Below are positions 44,473 through 52,970 of a DNA stretch of 64,000 nt, piece by piece. The notes under the pieces were generated by a model. The model was not told where the DNA came from and did not search any database. It saw only the letters and a list, made by a program, of their open reading frames with translations. Where the stretch lies: assembly GCA_965231925.1 (NCBI GenBank), contig OZ246894.1:3906001-3970000 (forward strand). Direction: 5' to 3'. This stretch comes from Poriferisodalis sp965231925 (lineage in GTDB: Bacteria > Actinomycetota > Acidimicrobiia > Acidimicrobiales > Poriferisodalaceae). The first letter of the stretch is position 1, and the number at the start of each line of letters is the position of its first letter. The position numbers and the translations under genes were made by a program.

Positions 44473-44919
44473 CTACACGACGATGAGTTCTTCTCGTGGG
44501 AACCAGATGCCATGCGCCTCGAACACGGTCGGCGTCGTCACAATCGTTCGGACTCGGTCGTAGCCGTGGCAGCCTCCGGCATACCAGAAGGTGCGCAGGA
44601 AGCGATCCGGCTGGTGCACCCACGTCGGTGGTTCGATGCCATCTTCCAGGCATCGGTTTTCGACATACGCTGCGAGGAACGCATCCCAGTGCGGATCGAT
44701 GCACTGCGGTTCTCGAGTGACGAGCTCGATGCGCCGCTCAATCGGCGTGTCCTCCCAGACCAGACCGAAATCGTGCAGCACCAGCCGCAGTCGCCACTCC
44801 TCGCTCTCTCTGCACAACGCCGGTACATAGCGCCACAGAGCACCCGGCGGCTGATCGATTCCCTCTGGCGTGCTCGAGGCATTGCCGATGACGGCGTCCA
44901 CGTCGCCGGTGCCAGCCAT
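44473..44919 (-). CDS. Unknown partner of the DUF6036 nucleotidyltransferase
   Basis: 148 residues, beginning MAGTGDVDAVIGNAS and ending FEAHGIWFPREELIVV. It is rich in Trp and acidic residues, with no signal peptide or membrane segment and no domain I can name. It ends 2 bases before the nucleotidyltransferase start, so the two are translated together. By position it may be the antitoxin of the pair. Confidence 0.7.
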   Translation of the reverse strand: MAGTGDVDAVIGNASSTPEGIDQPPGALWRYVPALCRESEEWRLRLVLHDFGLVWEDTPIERRIELVTREPQCIDPHWDAFLAAYVENRCLEDGIEPPTWVHQPDRFLRTFWYAGGCHGYDRVRTIVTTPTVFEAHGIWFPREELIVV

Positions 44920-44944
44920 GACAGCCAGCGTAACTGTGCGACGT

Positions 44945-45238
44945 TCAGCCGATCTTCTTCACCCCGAAGTGGTCGCGGACCTCGCCCGAGCTGTAGTGCA
45001 CCATGTACTGATGCCAGCTGCCTGTGGCCCAGTCTTCGTAGGCGCTGTAGTCGTCACGGGGCCACAGACCATCCTCGATTTTGGTGCCAATACGTTGGCG
45101 GTGCGATTCCCCGGCACTATTCGTAGCCGCATGACCGCAGACGAAGCGATCGAGCGACTGCAGCAGTACTGGACCACCGGCCAGTAGCAATCCATTGCCG
45201 CAGCACCCACATGCGCGCCGCGACGCATGCCGGCTCAT
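44945..45238 (-). CDS. Small hypothetical protein or gene remnant
   Basis: 97 residues in the longest frame. The C-terminal 45 (GLWPRDDYSAYEDWATG, then HQYMVHYSSGEVRDHFG) look like real protein, while the N-terminal half is Cys/Gly/Arg-rich and unconvincing. The true start may be lost, making this a 3' remnant. It lies just upstream of the DUF6036 pair. No function can be proposed. Confidence 0.35.
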   Translation of the reverse strand: MSRHASRRACGCCGNGLLLAGGPVLLQSLDRFVCGHAATNSAGESHRQRIGTKIEDGLWPRDDYSAYEDWATGSWHQYMVHYSSGEVRDHFGVKKIG

Positions 45239-45339
45239 ATGGCGCCGTCAGCACGGGAGTCCCGCCCGGCGCTGGCTCACGACCTCCCTGCAACTGAGCC
45301 AGCATGCCGATGTGACATGCGTATTGGTATGTTCAATGA

Positions 45340-45594
45340 ATGTCAACTACGCAGATCGCAGTGAGACTCCCCGCTGAACTGCTCGCAGGGCTGGACGAAC
45401 TCGTCGCCTCCGGCGCATTCGAATCACGCGCCGCGGCGGTGCGCGCTGGCGTGGAATCGATCACGGCCGAGTGCGCACGCCGCGAGATCGACCGAGCCAT
45501 CATCGACGGGTACCGGCGCACGCCGACCACTGCCGACGAATTGCAAGCAGCGAGGGCGTTCCTGCGCGACTCGATCCGCGAGGAGCCGTGGTGA
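45340..45594 (+). CDS. Ribbon-helix-helix antitoxin of a MazEF-like pair
   Basis: 84 residues, beginning MSTTQIAVRLPAELLAGLDE, a ribbon-helix-helix DNA-binding start, with a charged C-terminal tail (ADELQAARAFLRDSIREEPW) suited to blocking the toxin. Its TGA overlaps the toxin GTG by four bases. An imperfect inverted repeat (TGACAT...ATGTTCA) lies 5-26 bases before the ATG and probably forms the operator. The start codon lies very close to the promoter, so the message may be nearly leaderless. Confidence 0.85.
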   Translation: MSTTQIAVRLPAELLAGLDELVASGAFESRAAAVRAGVESITAECARREIDRAIIDGYRRTPTTADELQAARAFLRDSIREEPW

Positions 45595-45908
45595 CGATTC
45601 CTCGCCGCGGCGAGGTGTGGTGGGGCGAGCATGAAGCCGCCGGGCGGCGGCCGTACCTGGTGATGACGCGAGATGCGGCCATCGGCGTGCTCGACCGCGT
45701 CATAGCAGTGCCGCTGACTCGCACGATCCGCAACATCCCCACCGAGGTTCGCCTCGAGCGCCAAGACGGTCTGCCGCACGAATGCGCCGCGAGCCTGGAC
45801 AACATCGGCGTGGTGCCCACCAGCCATCTGACCAGGCGCATCTGCACACTCAACCCCGACCGCCTCGCGCAGGTATGTGAGGCGCTCGCCATCGCCGTCG
45901 ATTGCTGA
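45591..45908 (+). CDS. MazF/PemK-type mRNA interferase toxin
   Basis: 105 residues, normal for MazF. Family landmarks: PRRGEVWWGEHEAAGRRPYLV, VIAVPLTRTIRNIPTEV, and a Ser/Asp segment AASLDNIGVVPTSHL. GTG at 45591 forms a GTGA overlap with the antitoxin stop. It would cut mRNA at short sequences when free. Apparently intact. Confidence 0.88.
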   Translation: MTIPRRGEVWWGEHEAAGRRPYLVMTRDAAIGVLDRVIAVPLTRTIRNIPTEVRLERQDGLPHECAASLDNIGVVPTSHLTRRICTLNPDRLAQVCEALAIAVDC

Positions 45909-45949
45909 GCGGCAGCGACAGCAGACGAATCCGCGGCCCGAACGGCGCC

Positions 45950-46326
45950 TCAGCCCCTCGCGTCAGGCAGACCACATGCGAGCAGCGGCAGGCGACGACG
46001 ACGGTGGACGAGGTCCCCCGAATCGGATGTCTGCGTCTGTGCGAGCAGTTTGTCCATCGCGACCGAGCAGGGGCCAAGCGTTTCCACCTCGAAGCCGCCG
46101 AGCTCTGGACAGTCGTCGAGCAGGTCGTCGTCGACGACTCTGCCGATCAGCGACATCGCCGTCTCGCGCTGCGTCATCATTTGCGGTGCCGTGAGGGGCT
46201 TGAACGAGACATCGACGCGGGCCACCGTCTCGCTGTCCCGTCCGCATAGTTCTGGCATGCGCCTGCTCGACGTCGCGGAGCCAGGCATCTGCGGCGTTCA
46301 GGGGACCGGCCGCGACGGCGGATCAT
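45950..46326 (-). pseudogene. Frameshifted, truncated AbiEii-like nucleotidyltransferase
   Basis: The ATG at 46326 overlaps the TGA of the AbiEi-like gene (ATGA), the normal arrangement of abiE operons, but the frame from it closes after 49 codons. Coherent protein pieces lie in other frames: NAADAWLRDVEQAHART, then VARVDVSFKPLTAP and GGFEVETLGPCSVAMDKLLA, the latter resembling the end of AbiEii. At least two frameshifts and loss of the N-terminal catalytic part (family length about 250-300) make it inactive. Confidence 0.55.
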
Positions 46327-46994
46327 GACCGTTCCACGAGATCCGGGAGGTCCCGTTCGAGCCGAGCGAGCGTGTCGGCGAATCTTCGGTTCTCGCTTTC
46401 GCTGAGCACGCTGCCGCGGGACCGCGGCTCGGTTTCGGCGGCCCACAGGACACGCTGCTTGCGGATCGGCGCGCCTTGCTTCATCCAGCCGTTGGTTTCG
46501 GTGAGAAGCCACATGGCGTGATCCCAGCTGTGGTAGTCGGCCCAGGCTGTGAATCGCGCAGCTTCGAGCAGGTTTGCCTCGTTCCAGTTGAGGTCTCTGC
46601 GTCGCCGGTTCGAGCGTTCCACGAATTCGGGGCTGACCCGTCCAAGACGCGGCGGCGTCAGATTCCGGTACGGGACCGCGAGAATGATGCGGTAGGGCTT
46701 CTGGGTCGACCAGCCGATCAGGTTGAGCGCCCCGAACTGGGCGTACCCGGAACCGGGAGGCCCAAGCACCGACACGGCGTCGCCGGTGAGCAGCGGCACC
46801 TTCCCGTAGAGCGGCGACACAGGAGGCGGCTGCCGCCAGTAGATGCCGCGGCATGCTCTGCCGATGATCGGCTGCGGCTCGGCGAGCAGCCGAGCGAGGA
46901 TGTTCCCGGCCAGATGCCTGCCGCCGGGGACCGCAGCCGAGCGGGACGCGACACAGTTGCCATCGCCCGAGCACGGAAGCCCAGGGCGAATCAA
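46323..46994 (-). CDS. AbiEi/DUF6088-like antitoxin
   Basis: 223 residues. A winged-helix-like N-terminal part (NILARLLAEPQPIIGRACRG) is followed by GIYWRQPPPVSPLYG and PGSGYAQFGALNLIGWSTQ, the pattern of AbiEi/DUF6088 transcriptional-regulator antitoxins. The first 25 residues may not be real; the start is uncertain. Its stop overlaps the start of the decayed AbiEii-like gene, so the antitoxin has outlived its toxin. Confidence 0.62.
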   Translation of the reverse strand: MIRPGLPCSGDGNCVASRSAAVPGGRHLAGNILARLLAEPQPIIGRACRGIYWRQPPPVSPLYGKVPLLTGDAVSVLGPPGSGYAQFGALNLIGWSTQKPYRIILAVPYRNLTPPRLGRVSPEFVERSNRRRRDLNWNEANLLEAARFTAWADYHSWDHAMWLLTETNGWMKQGAPIRKQRVLWAAETEPRSRGSVLSESENRRFADTLARLERDLPDLVERS

Positions 46995-47008
46995 CGAAGT
47001 CTTCCGTT

Positions 47009-47902
47009 TCAGATGTCGAGGATTCGGGCGGCGTTGTCGCGCAGGTACTTGCGCTCGATGTGCGGGGGCAGTTCCCAGCCGGCCACGATGCGTCGCAGGT
47101 CGGTGAGCGCGCCGCAGTTGGGATACACGCTGCCGAACAGGATCTGGTCGGGAAGCTGGCGCGCCAGCGCAGTCACGTAGTCCTGCGAGCCGGGGAACCC
47201 GTAGTGGACGTACTGGCCGGGCACGATCACCACGTTGGGCTGCTTATATGCGACGCCCAGCGCTTCGCGCACATAGGGCCAGCCCCCGTGCTGGATCGAC
47301 ACGGTGAGGCCGGGAAAGTCGGTGGCTACGTGGTCGACGTACTCAGGTCGGCAGTCGTCCTGGTACGGGCCGAGCAGGCAGCTCATGGTGGTGGACACGA
47401 TGAGGCCGAGACGCTGCGCTTCCTCGTAGATCGGATACAGCTCGCGGTCGTTGAAACGCCGGCTGATCTGCGCGGTGGACGGGTCGACGGTGACGCCACG
47501 CATGCCGTGGGATGCGAGCTCGCCGATAGCCGCGACGGCAGCGCTGACATCACTGGGTTCGACGGAGCCGAAGCCCACAAAGCGGTCCGGGTGCTCATCG
47601 ACGATGGCCCTGATCTCAGCCGAACCGGTGGGGTCGAGCCCGCGGATGCCTGTGGGGCCCGGCACGCCGATGACGCCCAGTGAGATCCCGGCCTCGTCCA
47701 TCTCGGCGAACATCAGCTCGCGTGACTGGGACACGAAGCTGGGGCACGGTTCGAGACCCATCCGCTCGAGGTAGTGATACGTCGTCTCGGGCGTCCAGCT
47801 GCGCGCTCCGATGGGCCGGAACCGGAAGTCGATGACAGCTGTGTCGTCGCCGTCGCCGTCACCGCCGCTGCCGTCCGCCGAGGCGTTCGGGTCGTGGGAC
47901 AC
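47009..47902 (-). CDS. Amidohydrolase family protein
   Basis: 297 residues of the amidohydrolase_2 barrel: IDFRFRPIGARSW in place of the usual D-x-H metal motif, GRFNDRELYPIYEEAQ, VSIQHGGWPYVREAL with the expected His, and a C-terminal LRDNAARILDI. The first metal-site motif reads FRFRP, so metal binding may be altered. Gly/Asp-rich N-terminal tail. ATG at 47902 is 11 bases after the stop of the dehydrogenase gene, so the two form an operon. Confidence 0.85.
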   Translation of the reverse strand: MSHDPNASADGSGGDGDGDDTAVIDFRFRPIGARSWTPETTYHYLERMGLEPCPSFVSQSRELMFAEMDEAGISLGVIGVPGPTGIRGLDPTGSAEIRAIVDEHPDRFVGFGSVEPSDVSAAVAAIGELASHGMRGVTVDPSTAQISRRFNDRELYPIYEEAQRLGLIVSTTMSCLLGPYQDDCRPEYVDHVATDFPGLTVSIQHGGWPYVREALGVAYKQPNVVIVPGQYVHYGFPGSQDYVTALARQLPDQILFGSVYPNCGALTDLRRIVAGWELPPHIERKYLRDNAARILDI

Positions 47903-47913
47903 GGCAGCGATGC

Positions 47914-48933
47914 TCAGACGGGAGCGTCGGCGGTGATGACGATCTTGCCGAAGAAGCGGCGCTCCTCCATCGCCCGGTGTGCCTCTACGCCCTCGGGCAA
48001 CGGCACCAGCGAGTCGACGACGGGCACCAGCTCGCGGGTCTGCACCATCCTCAGCAGCTCATCGAGGTCGTCTCGCTTCCAGCCGTTGGATCCGCGGATG
48101 TCCATCTCGGCGGTCCAGATGAACCGCAGGTCGGTTGGCGGGTCGTAGCCGGCCGTCGCACCGCACGTCAGGACGCGCCCACCCTGGCGGACGCAGCGCA
48201 GCGAGCGGGCCCACGTATCGCCGCCCGTGAAGTTCACCACCACGTCGTAGCCGCCCCCGCCGAACAGACCGCCGGTTTGCTCGCGGCAGTAGCGGGCGAT
48301 GTCGACCTCGGAGTAGTTGATCGTTTCGTCGGCGCCGAGGTCGGCGAGGCGCTGGCATTTCTCGTCGGTGCCGGCTGCGGCAATCACCCGTGCGCCGCGC
48401 ATCTTCGAGATCAGCAGCGCGCTGGTGCCCACGCCCCCGCTGGCCCCCAGGATCAGCACGGTGTCGTCGGGGCCGACCTCGCCGCGGGTGATCATCATCC
48501 GGTGTGCCGTGCCGTAGGCCACGGGCAGGCACGAGGCGTCCTCGTAGGAGACGTCATCGGACAGCGCAATCAGCTGGCTCGCAGCCACCACGACGTGTTC
48601 GGCGTAGGCACCCCACAGCGTGTCGCCGATCATCGAGAACGTGCCAGTCCCGCGATTCCATCGGACCGGGTCCACCAGCACCCGGTCGCCCACCGACCAT
48701 CCCTCGACATCGGACCCGAGTTCGGCCACCTGCCCGGCGGCGTCGCAGCCGGGAATGCCCGGCAGCGGCACCTTGATGCCGGGCATGCCACGGCGGGTGA
48801 ACACGTCGTGGTAGTTGAGCGAGCAGGCGCGCACCGCGATCCGAACTTCGTCAGATTGCAGCTCGGGCACGTCAATATCGCGATACGCCAGAACGTCGAT
48901 GTCGCCGTGCTCGTCGAAGACGATTGCCTTCAT
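47914..48933 (-). CDS. Zinc-binding-type alcohol dehydrogenase / quinone oxidoreductase
   Basis: 339 residues of the medium-chain dehydrogenase/reductase family. N-terminal MKAIVFDEHGD, substrate-domain NYHDVFTRRGMPG and PLPGIPGCDAAGQV, and NAD(P)-binding ILGASGGVGTSALLI. The structural-zinc Cys cluster is absent, which favours the quinone-oxidoreductase-like subgroup. ATG at 48933 has GGAGG about 8 bases upstream. It is transcribed with the amidohydrolase gene downstream. Confidence 0.9.
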   Translation of the reverse strand: MKAIVFDEHGDIDVLAYRDIDVPELQSDEVRIAVRACSLNYHDVFTRRGMPGIKVPLPGIPGCDAAGQVAELGSDVEGWSVGDRVLVDPVRWNRGTGTFSMIGDTLWGAYAEHVVVAASQLIALSDDVSYEDASCLPVAYGTAHRMMITRGEVGPDDTVLILGASGGVGTSALLISKMRGARVIAAAGTDEKCQRLADLGADETINYSEVDIARYCREQTGGLFGGGGYDVVVNFTGGDTWARSLRCVRQGGRVLTCGATAGYDPPTDLRFIWTAEMDIRGSNGWKRDDLDELLRMVQTRELVPVVDSLVPLPEGVEAHRAMEERRFFGKIVITADAPV

Positions 48934-49076
48934 TGCGTCAACCTCCGTGCCTCGACGGCGACGCTAATTCAGCCGCCGACGATTATGACGATGGCGAAGC
49001 GGCGAGGCTGCACACGGGTGCCCGCACGGCCGCGCCCCGCCACAGCGCGCCATGGCATCACCTGCCGGCGCAGCCG

Positions 49077-49826
49077 CTACGCGGCCGAGGCTCGATCTCG
49101 CTCGATGGCCGCGTCCATGTCGGCCAGCACGTCACCGCGCAAGGCCCGCACGGTGCCGGCGTAGGCGCGGGCATCGAGCGTCTCCGCGAGCTCCGCGGCG
49201 ACCTCGAGCGCTCTGTCCACCACTGCATCGGGGCTGACGGCCTCGTCCAAGAACCCAGCCTCGGCCGCACCTTCGCCGTCCAGCAGGCGAGCGTTGGCGA
49301 CACATCGCTGCAGGTGGCGCCGCGACAGGCGCTCCTTGGAGATCGTCAAGGCCCAGTCCGGCAGGGTCAGCGCAATCGCGACCTCGTTCAAGCCGATCTT
49401 GACCGGGGCGTCGGGCCCGATCCGGTGATCGCAACCCAGCAGCAGAAGAGCCCCGGCTGCGACTGCGTGGCCAGTGCAGGCCGCCACCACCGGCACCGAC
49501 GCGCCGTAGGCCCGTCGCACCATTGCGCCGCCCGCGGACACCAGCTCCATGGTTGCGGCACGGTCGCCGCTGCGGATCACGTTGAGGTCGAAGCCCGCGA
49601 AGAATGCCCGGTCGTTGCCTGCGATCACCACGGCCCCGACGCCGTCGTCGGCCTCCGCCTCGTCGATCTGGGCATCGAGCGCCGCAAGCATCGGCACCGA
49701 GAATGCGTTGGCTTTGCCGTCGTCCACCCGGACCAGCAGCACGCTGCCGTGCCGCTGCGCCGAGGCGGCGCTGTCGGAGGTGGGGCCGTTGGGGGATTCG
49801 TTGCCTGATGCTGGGGTGTCGCTCAT
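49077..49826 (-). CDS. Enoyl-CoA hydratase/isomerase family protein
   Basis: 249 residues of the crotonase fold. After a Ser/Pro tail come LLVRVDDGKANAFSVPML, AVVIAGNDRAFFAGFDL (oxyanion hole 1) and CTGHAVAAGALLLLGCD (oxyanion hole 2). The usual catalytic Glu position reads IGLNEVAIALTLP. It would hydrate or isomerise an enoyl-CoA. ATG at 49826; longer in-frame starts run into a dispersed repeat. Divergent from the P450 gene. Confidence 0.88.
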   Translation of the reverse strand: MSDTPASGNESPNGPTSDSAASAQRHGSVLLVRVDDGKANAFSVPMLAALDAQIDEAEADDGVGAVVIAGNDRAFFAGFDLNVIRSGDRAATMELVSAGGAMVRRAYGASVPVVAACTGHAVAAGALLLLGCDHRIGPDAPVKIGLNEVAIALTLPDWALTISKERLSRRHLQRCVANARLLDGEGAAEAGFLDEAVSPDAVVDRALEVAAELAETLDARAYAGTVRALRGDVLADMDAAIERDRASAA

Positions 49827-49851
49827 CGCCCGAATGCTACGGCTGCGCCTG

Positions 49852-49936
49852 AGAGGCTGAGGCGCTAGGCGAAGCCGTGGCCCGAGCGGCCCGTGAGCGA
49901 CAGCGAACACGAGCGGGGAACAATTGGTGCGACAAC
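49852..49936 (+). repeat. Dispersed intergenic repeat, copy 2
   Basis: Begins GAGGCTGAGG and contains GGCGAAGCCGTGGCCCGAGC and GCCCGTGAGCGACAGCGAAC. Matches 54862-54945 closely, and 56866-56940 and 3984-4060 inverted. Lies in the divergent spacer between the hydratase and P450 genes. Confidence 0.7.
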
Positions 49937-50013
49937 GAAGGGGTGCACCCAACCGCGTATTCGCTGAGGACATGCCGGTGCCGGGGCAGCGCAGCGCTCA
50001 TTAGGGTGCGCCC

Positions 50014-51231
50014 ATGGCTGTGCCGGTTGCCGAGGTGGACATGCCCGAGGTCGGCCTCGACGCCGACGCCAGCGAAGTGCAGCGCCGGGCTGCGCTGACC
50101 GACCTGGCTGCGCGCACCTGGATCGCCCGCACGCCGCTGGGATACGTCATCACCCGGCACGCGGACGTGACCGCCATGCTGCGGGACCGGCGCTGGTTCA
50201 GCGCCATCGGCCTCATCGCCCAGATGCAAGGCGTCGACGACCCCGAATGGAACCGTCGCAGCGGGCAGAACATCTTGGGCATGGAAGGTGACGAGCATCA
50301 GCGGCTGCGTCGGCTCGTGGGACCGGCATTCACTCCCAAGGCGGCCGAACGGCTGCGCCCGTTCATGGCCGAAGTCATCAATGAGCTGGCAGACCCGCTG
50401 TGCGCCCGCGGCCACGGCGATTTTGTCGTCGAAGTCTGCGAGCCGTACCCGATACCGATTGTCTGCGAACTGCTGGGTGCCCCCCGAGACGACTGGGAGC
50501 TGTTCAGCCGGCTCGCCACGGACATTTTCCGAGTGTTCAACGGCAACCTGGCGCGCGACCTGCAAACGATCATGGCCGCTCAGGACGAGATGGGCGCCTA
50601 CATGTCCCAGCTCATCGCCGAACGGCGCGCCGAGCCCCGCGATGACCTGCTCTCGGATCTGATCGCTGCGGAGGAAGCAGGCGACCGGCTGACGACCGAG
50701 GAGATGCAGTCGCTGGCCAATGCCGTGCTGCTCGCCGGCACCGACACCACGCGAAATCAGCTCGCCTGCGCTGTGGAGCTGTTCGCTCGCAGCCCGGACC
50801 AGCTCCGCCTGCTGCGCGACCAGCCGTCGCTCGCACCCCAGGCGGCCGAGGAAGTCATGCGGCACTTCGGCGCGATCCGAGGCACCGCCCGTTACGCCAG
50901 CGAGAACATCGCCTACCGCGGCGTCGAGTTCCCGCCGAGCACGCTGATCTTCCCCAGCTTCACCGCCGCCAACCATGACGAATCGCAGTTCGACCAGCCG
51001 CTGCGCTTCGATATCACTCGCCGGTCGAGTGCGCCGCACATGACCTTCGGCAGCGGCATCCACTACTGCTTGGGGGCGTTCTTGGCCCGCGCCGAACTGC
51101 AAGAAGCACTCAAGGTCGTCGCACAGCGGATGCCTGGCTTGCGCCTCGACGGCGAGGTGGAATGGAAGCCGGTGTCCAACGGCATCTGGGGACCATCGAC
51201 ACTGCCGATCAGGTTCACGCCGGGGCACTGA
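50014..51231 (+). CDS. Cytochrome P450
   Basis: 405 residues, soluble bacterial P450. The I-helix oxygen-binding motif is LLAGTDTTRNQ, the K-helix ExxR lies in EEVMR, and the heme-binding loop FGSGIHYCLG has the iron-ligand Cys near residue 352. It would hydroxylate a hydrophobic substrate; no redox partner gene is beside it. ATG at 50014. The MFS transporter gene starts 17 bases after its stop, suggesting that the product or substrate is exported or imported by it. Confidence 0.93.
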   Translation: MAVPVAEVDMPEVGLDADASEVQRRAALTDLAARTWIARTPLGYVITRHADVTAMLRDRRWFSAIGLIAQMQGVDDPEWNRRSGQNILGMEGDEHQRLRRLVGPAFTPKAAERLRPFMAEVINELADPLCARGHGDFVVEVCEPYPIPIVCELLGAPRDDWELFSRLATDIFRVFNGNLARDLQTIMAAQDEMGAYMSQLIAERRAEPRDDLLSDLIAAEEAGDRLTTEEMQSLANAVLLAGTDTTRNQLACAVELFARSPDQLRLLRDQPSLAPQAAEEVMRHFGAIRGTARYASENIAYRGVEFPPSTLIFPSFTAANHDESQFDQPLRFDITRRSSAPHMTFGSGIHYCLGAFLARAELQEALKVVAQRMPGLRLDGEVEWKPVSNGIWGPSTLPIRFTPGH

Positions 51232-51248
51232 CCCCCGCCACCGCGCAG

Positions 51249-52553
51249 ATGGGCCGCCTGCCCGAGGTCTTCACGGTCATTGCGGGCCCGCTCGCCGACG
51301 CGGTGTCCACGCCGGGAGCCCCGGCAACAGACGCCGCGCCGAGCGGCAAGCCTCCGACCGAACGCGTGCGCTGGGGGCGGGTGGTGCTGGTGGCCCTTTC
51401 CGGGGTGGTGTCGCACGTCTTCGGACGGGCCACGGTCGGGGTGCTGGTGCCCGCAATGGCCGACGATCTCGAGCTGAGCGACACGCTGATCGGCGCACTC
51501 GGCTCGGCCAACATGGGCGCCTACTTCGCCGGAGTGATCATCGTCACCTTCACCGCCGGGCGCATCGAGCCGTTCGTCTTGCTGCGCGCCGGCATCGTCA
51601 CCTCCACCGCGGGACTTGCCGTGATCGGCACAGCGTCAAGTGCCACAGCCGTGGTGATCGGGACGGCGCTGGCCGGCCTTGGCGGCGGCGGCATCTGGCT
51701 CACGGCGCCGGTCATTGCCAGCGAGGGTGTGCCTGCGAGCCGTCGTGGTGCTGCGCTCGGCACGCTCACCGCCACGATGGGTGCTGCGCTGATCGGCGTA
51801 CCCATCGCAACCACTGCGCTTCGCGCCGTGGCGGGCGACGACGCGCTGTGGCGGCCCATCTGGCTGATCCAGGCTGCGCTCTCAGTCGTGCTGTTAGCGG
51901 CGCTGTCAGTCTTTGTGCGGGCTCGACGCACCGAACGCGTTGCCGCTGTGGGCGGGTTCGGGGCCCTGTTCCGGATTCGCGGATGGAAGCGGGTTGTGGC
52001 GGCGTATGTGGGGTTCGCGTACATGGCGTCGTCGTTTGCCAATTTCTTGGGACGGGCGCTGGAGGGCGATCACGATTTCAGCCGAACGGCCGCGACACTC
52101 GTGTTCTCATGGATGGGCGCGGGCTCGATCGTGGGAGCGCTGGCCTTCGGCCGTCTCAGCGACCGGATCGGACGGCCTGCCACCATGGCCACGGTCATGG
52201 CCCTGATCGCCGGTGCCGGCGCAGTCTTGGCGACACGTGCGCCCAGCGCCGTGATCATCGTCGCCGTAGTGGTCTTCGGCGCAGCGTCCTTCTCGTTCCC
52301 GTCGCTCACCGCGACCTTCGTGAGCGATCACGTCTCCGACCGCACCTTTGCCGCGGTCCTCGGCTCGATGACGATGTTCTACGGCCCCGCGTCGGTGATC
52401 GGCCCGGCAGCGAGCGGCTGGCTCGCCGACCGGACCGGGAGCTTCAGCGCGACCTATGGGGTCATCGCGGCGATAGCCGCGGCGTCATGCATCTGCATGT
52501 CAACGATGCGTCGAAGAAATGCTGTGGCGCCCCAGCAGGCGCCTCCGGGCTGA
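51249..52553 (+). CDS. MFS transporter
   Basis: 434 residues with about 12 hydrophobic segments. It shows MFS features: GVLVPAMADDLELSDTLIG in the first helices, a YFAGVIIVTF helix, and the cytoplasmic loop FGRLSDRIGRPATMATV resembling the D-R-x-G-R motif. An inner-membrane exporter or importer, probably co-transcribed with the P450 gene 17 bases upstream. ATG at 51249. Substrate unknown. Confidence 0.9.
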   Translation: MGRLPEVFTVIAGPLADAVSTPGAPATDAAPSGKPPTERVRWGRVVLVALSGVVSHVFGRATVGVLVPAMADDLELSDTLIGALGSANMGAYFAGVIIVTFTAGRIEPFVLLRAGIVTSTAGLAVIGTASSATAVVIGTALAGLGGGGIWLTAPVIASEGVPASRRGAALGTLTATMGAALIGVPIATTALRAVAGDDALWRPIWLIQAALSVVLLAALSVFVRARRTERVAAVGGFGALFRIRGWKRVVAAYVGFAYMASSFANFLGRALEGDHDFSRTAATLVFSWMGAGSIVGALAFGRLSDRIGRPATMATVMALIAGAGAVLATRAPSAVIIVAVVVFGAASFSFPSLTATFVSDHVSDRTFAAVLGSMTMFYGPASVIGPAASGWLADRTGSFSATYGVIAAIAAASCICMSTMRRRNAVAPQQAPPG

Positions 52554-52561
52554 GCGTCAGC

Positions 52562-52840
52562 TCAGCTCATCAGCTGCTTCTTCATGGCAGCAGCAGTTGC
52601 CAGCTTCAGCGAACGGCTCGGGCCGATCTCGATGGACTCGCCGGTCTGGGGGTTGCGTCCCATCCGGGCACCGCGCTCAGACATCGAAAAGGTGCCGAAT
52701 CCCGGCCAGGCGATCTTGCCCCCGGCCTTCGCTTCTGCCGCGACGAGATCGAAGAATGCCGTCAGCGTCTTCTCTGCGTCGCTGGCAGCCACACCGGCTT
52801 CAGCGGCTACCGCCTTGATGGTCTCTGCCTTGTTCGCCAC
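52562..52840 (-). CDS. HU-family DNA-binding protein
   Basis: 92 residues, complete HU/IHF fold: MANKAETIKAVAAEAGV, KTLTAFFDLVAAE, WPGFGTFSMSERGARMGRNP with the DNA-bending beta arm, then a C-terminal helix. The GTG start has GAGAGGAA upstream. A nucleoid protein. It ends 8 bases from the convergent MFS gene. Confidence 0.95.
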   Translation of the reverse strand: MANKAETIKAVAAEAGVAASDAEKTLTAFFDLVAAEAKAGGKIAWPGFGTFSMSERGARMGRNPQTGESIEIGPSRSLKLATAAAMKKQLMS

Positions 52841-52970
52841 AGTCCAGTTCCTCTCGTGAAACGATTCGGTGCATCACCTCAGCACAGGAATACGCCGAGG
52901 TGGTGGAATTGCGGCCCGCTGTCTATCGGCGCGATCGGCCACTTGCACCCCGCAGCGAGCGTCGATGCTG

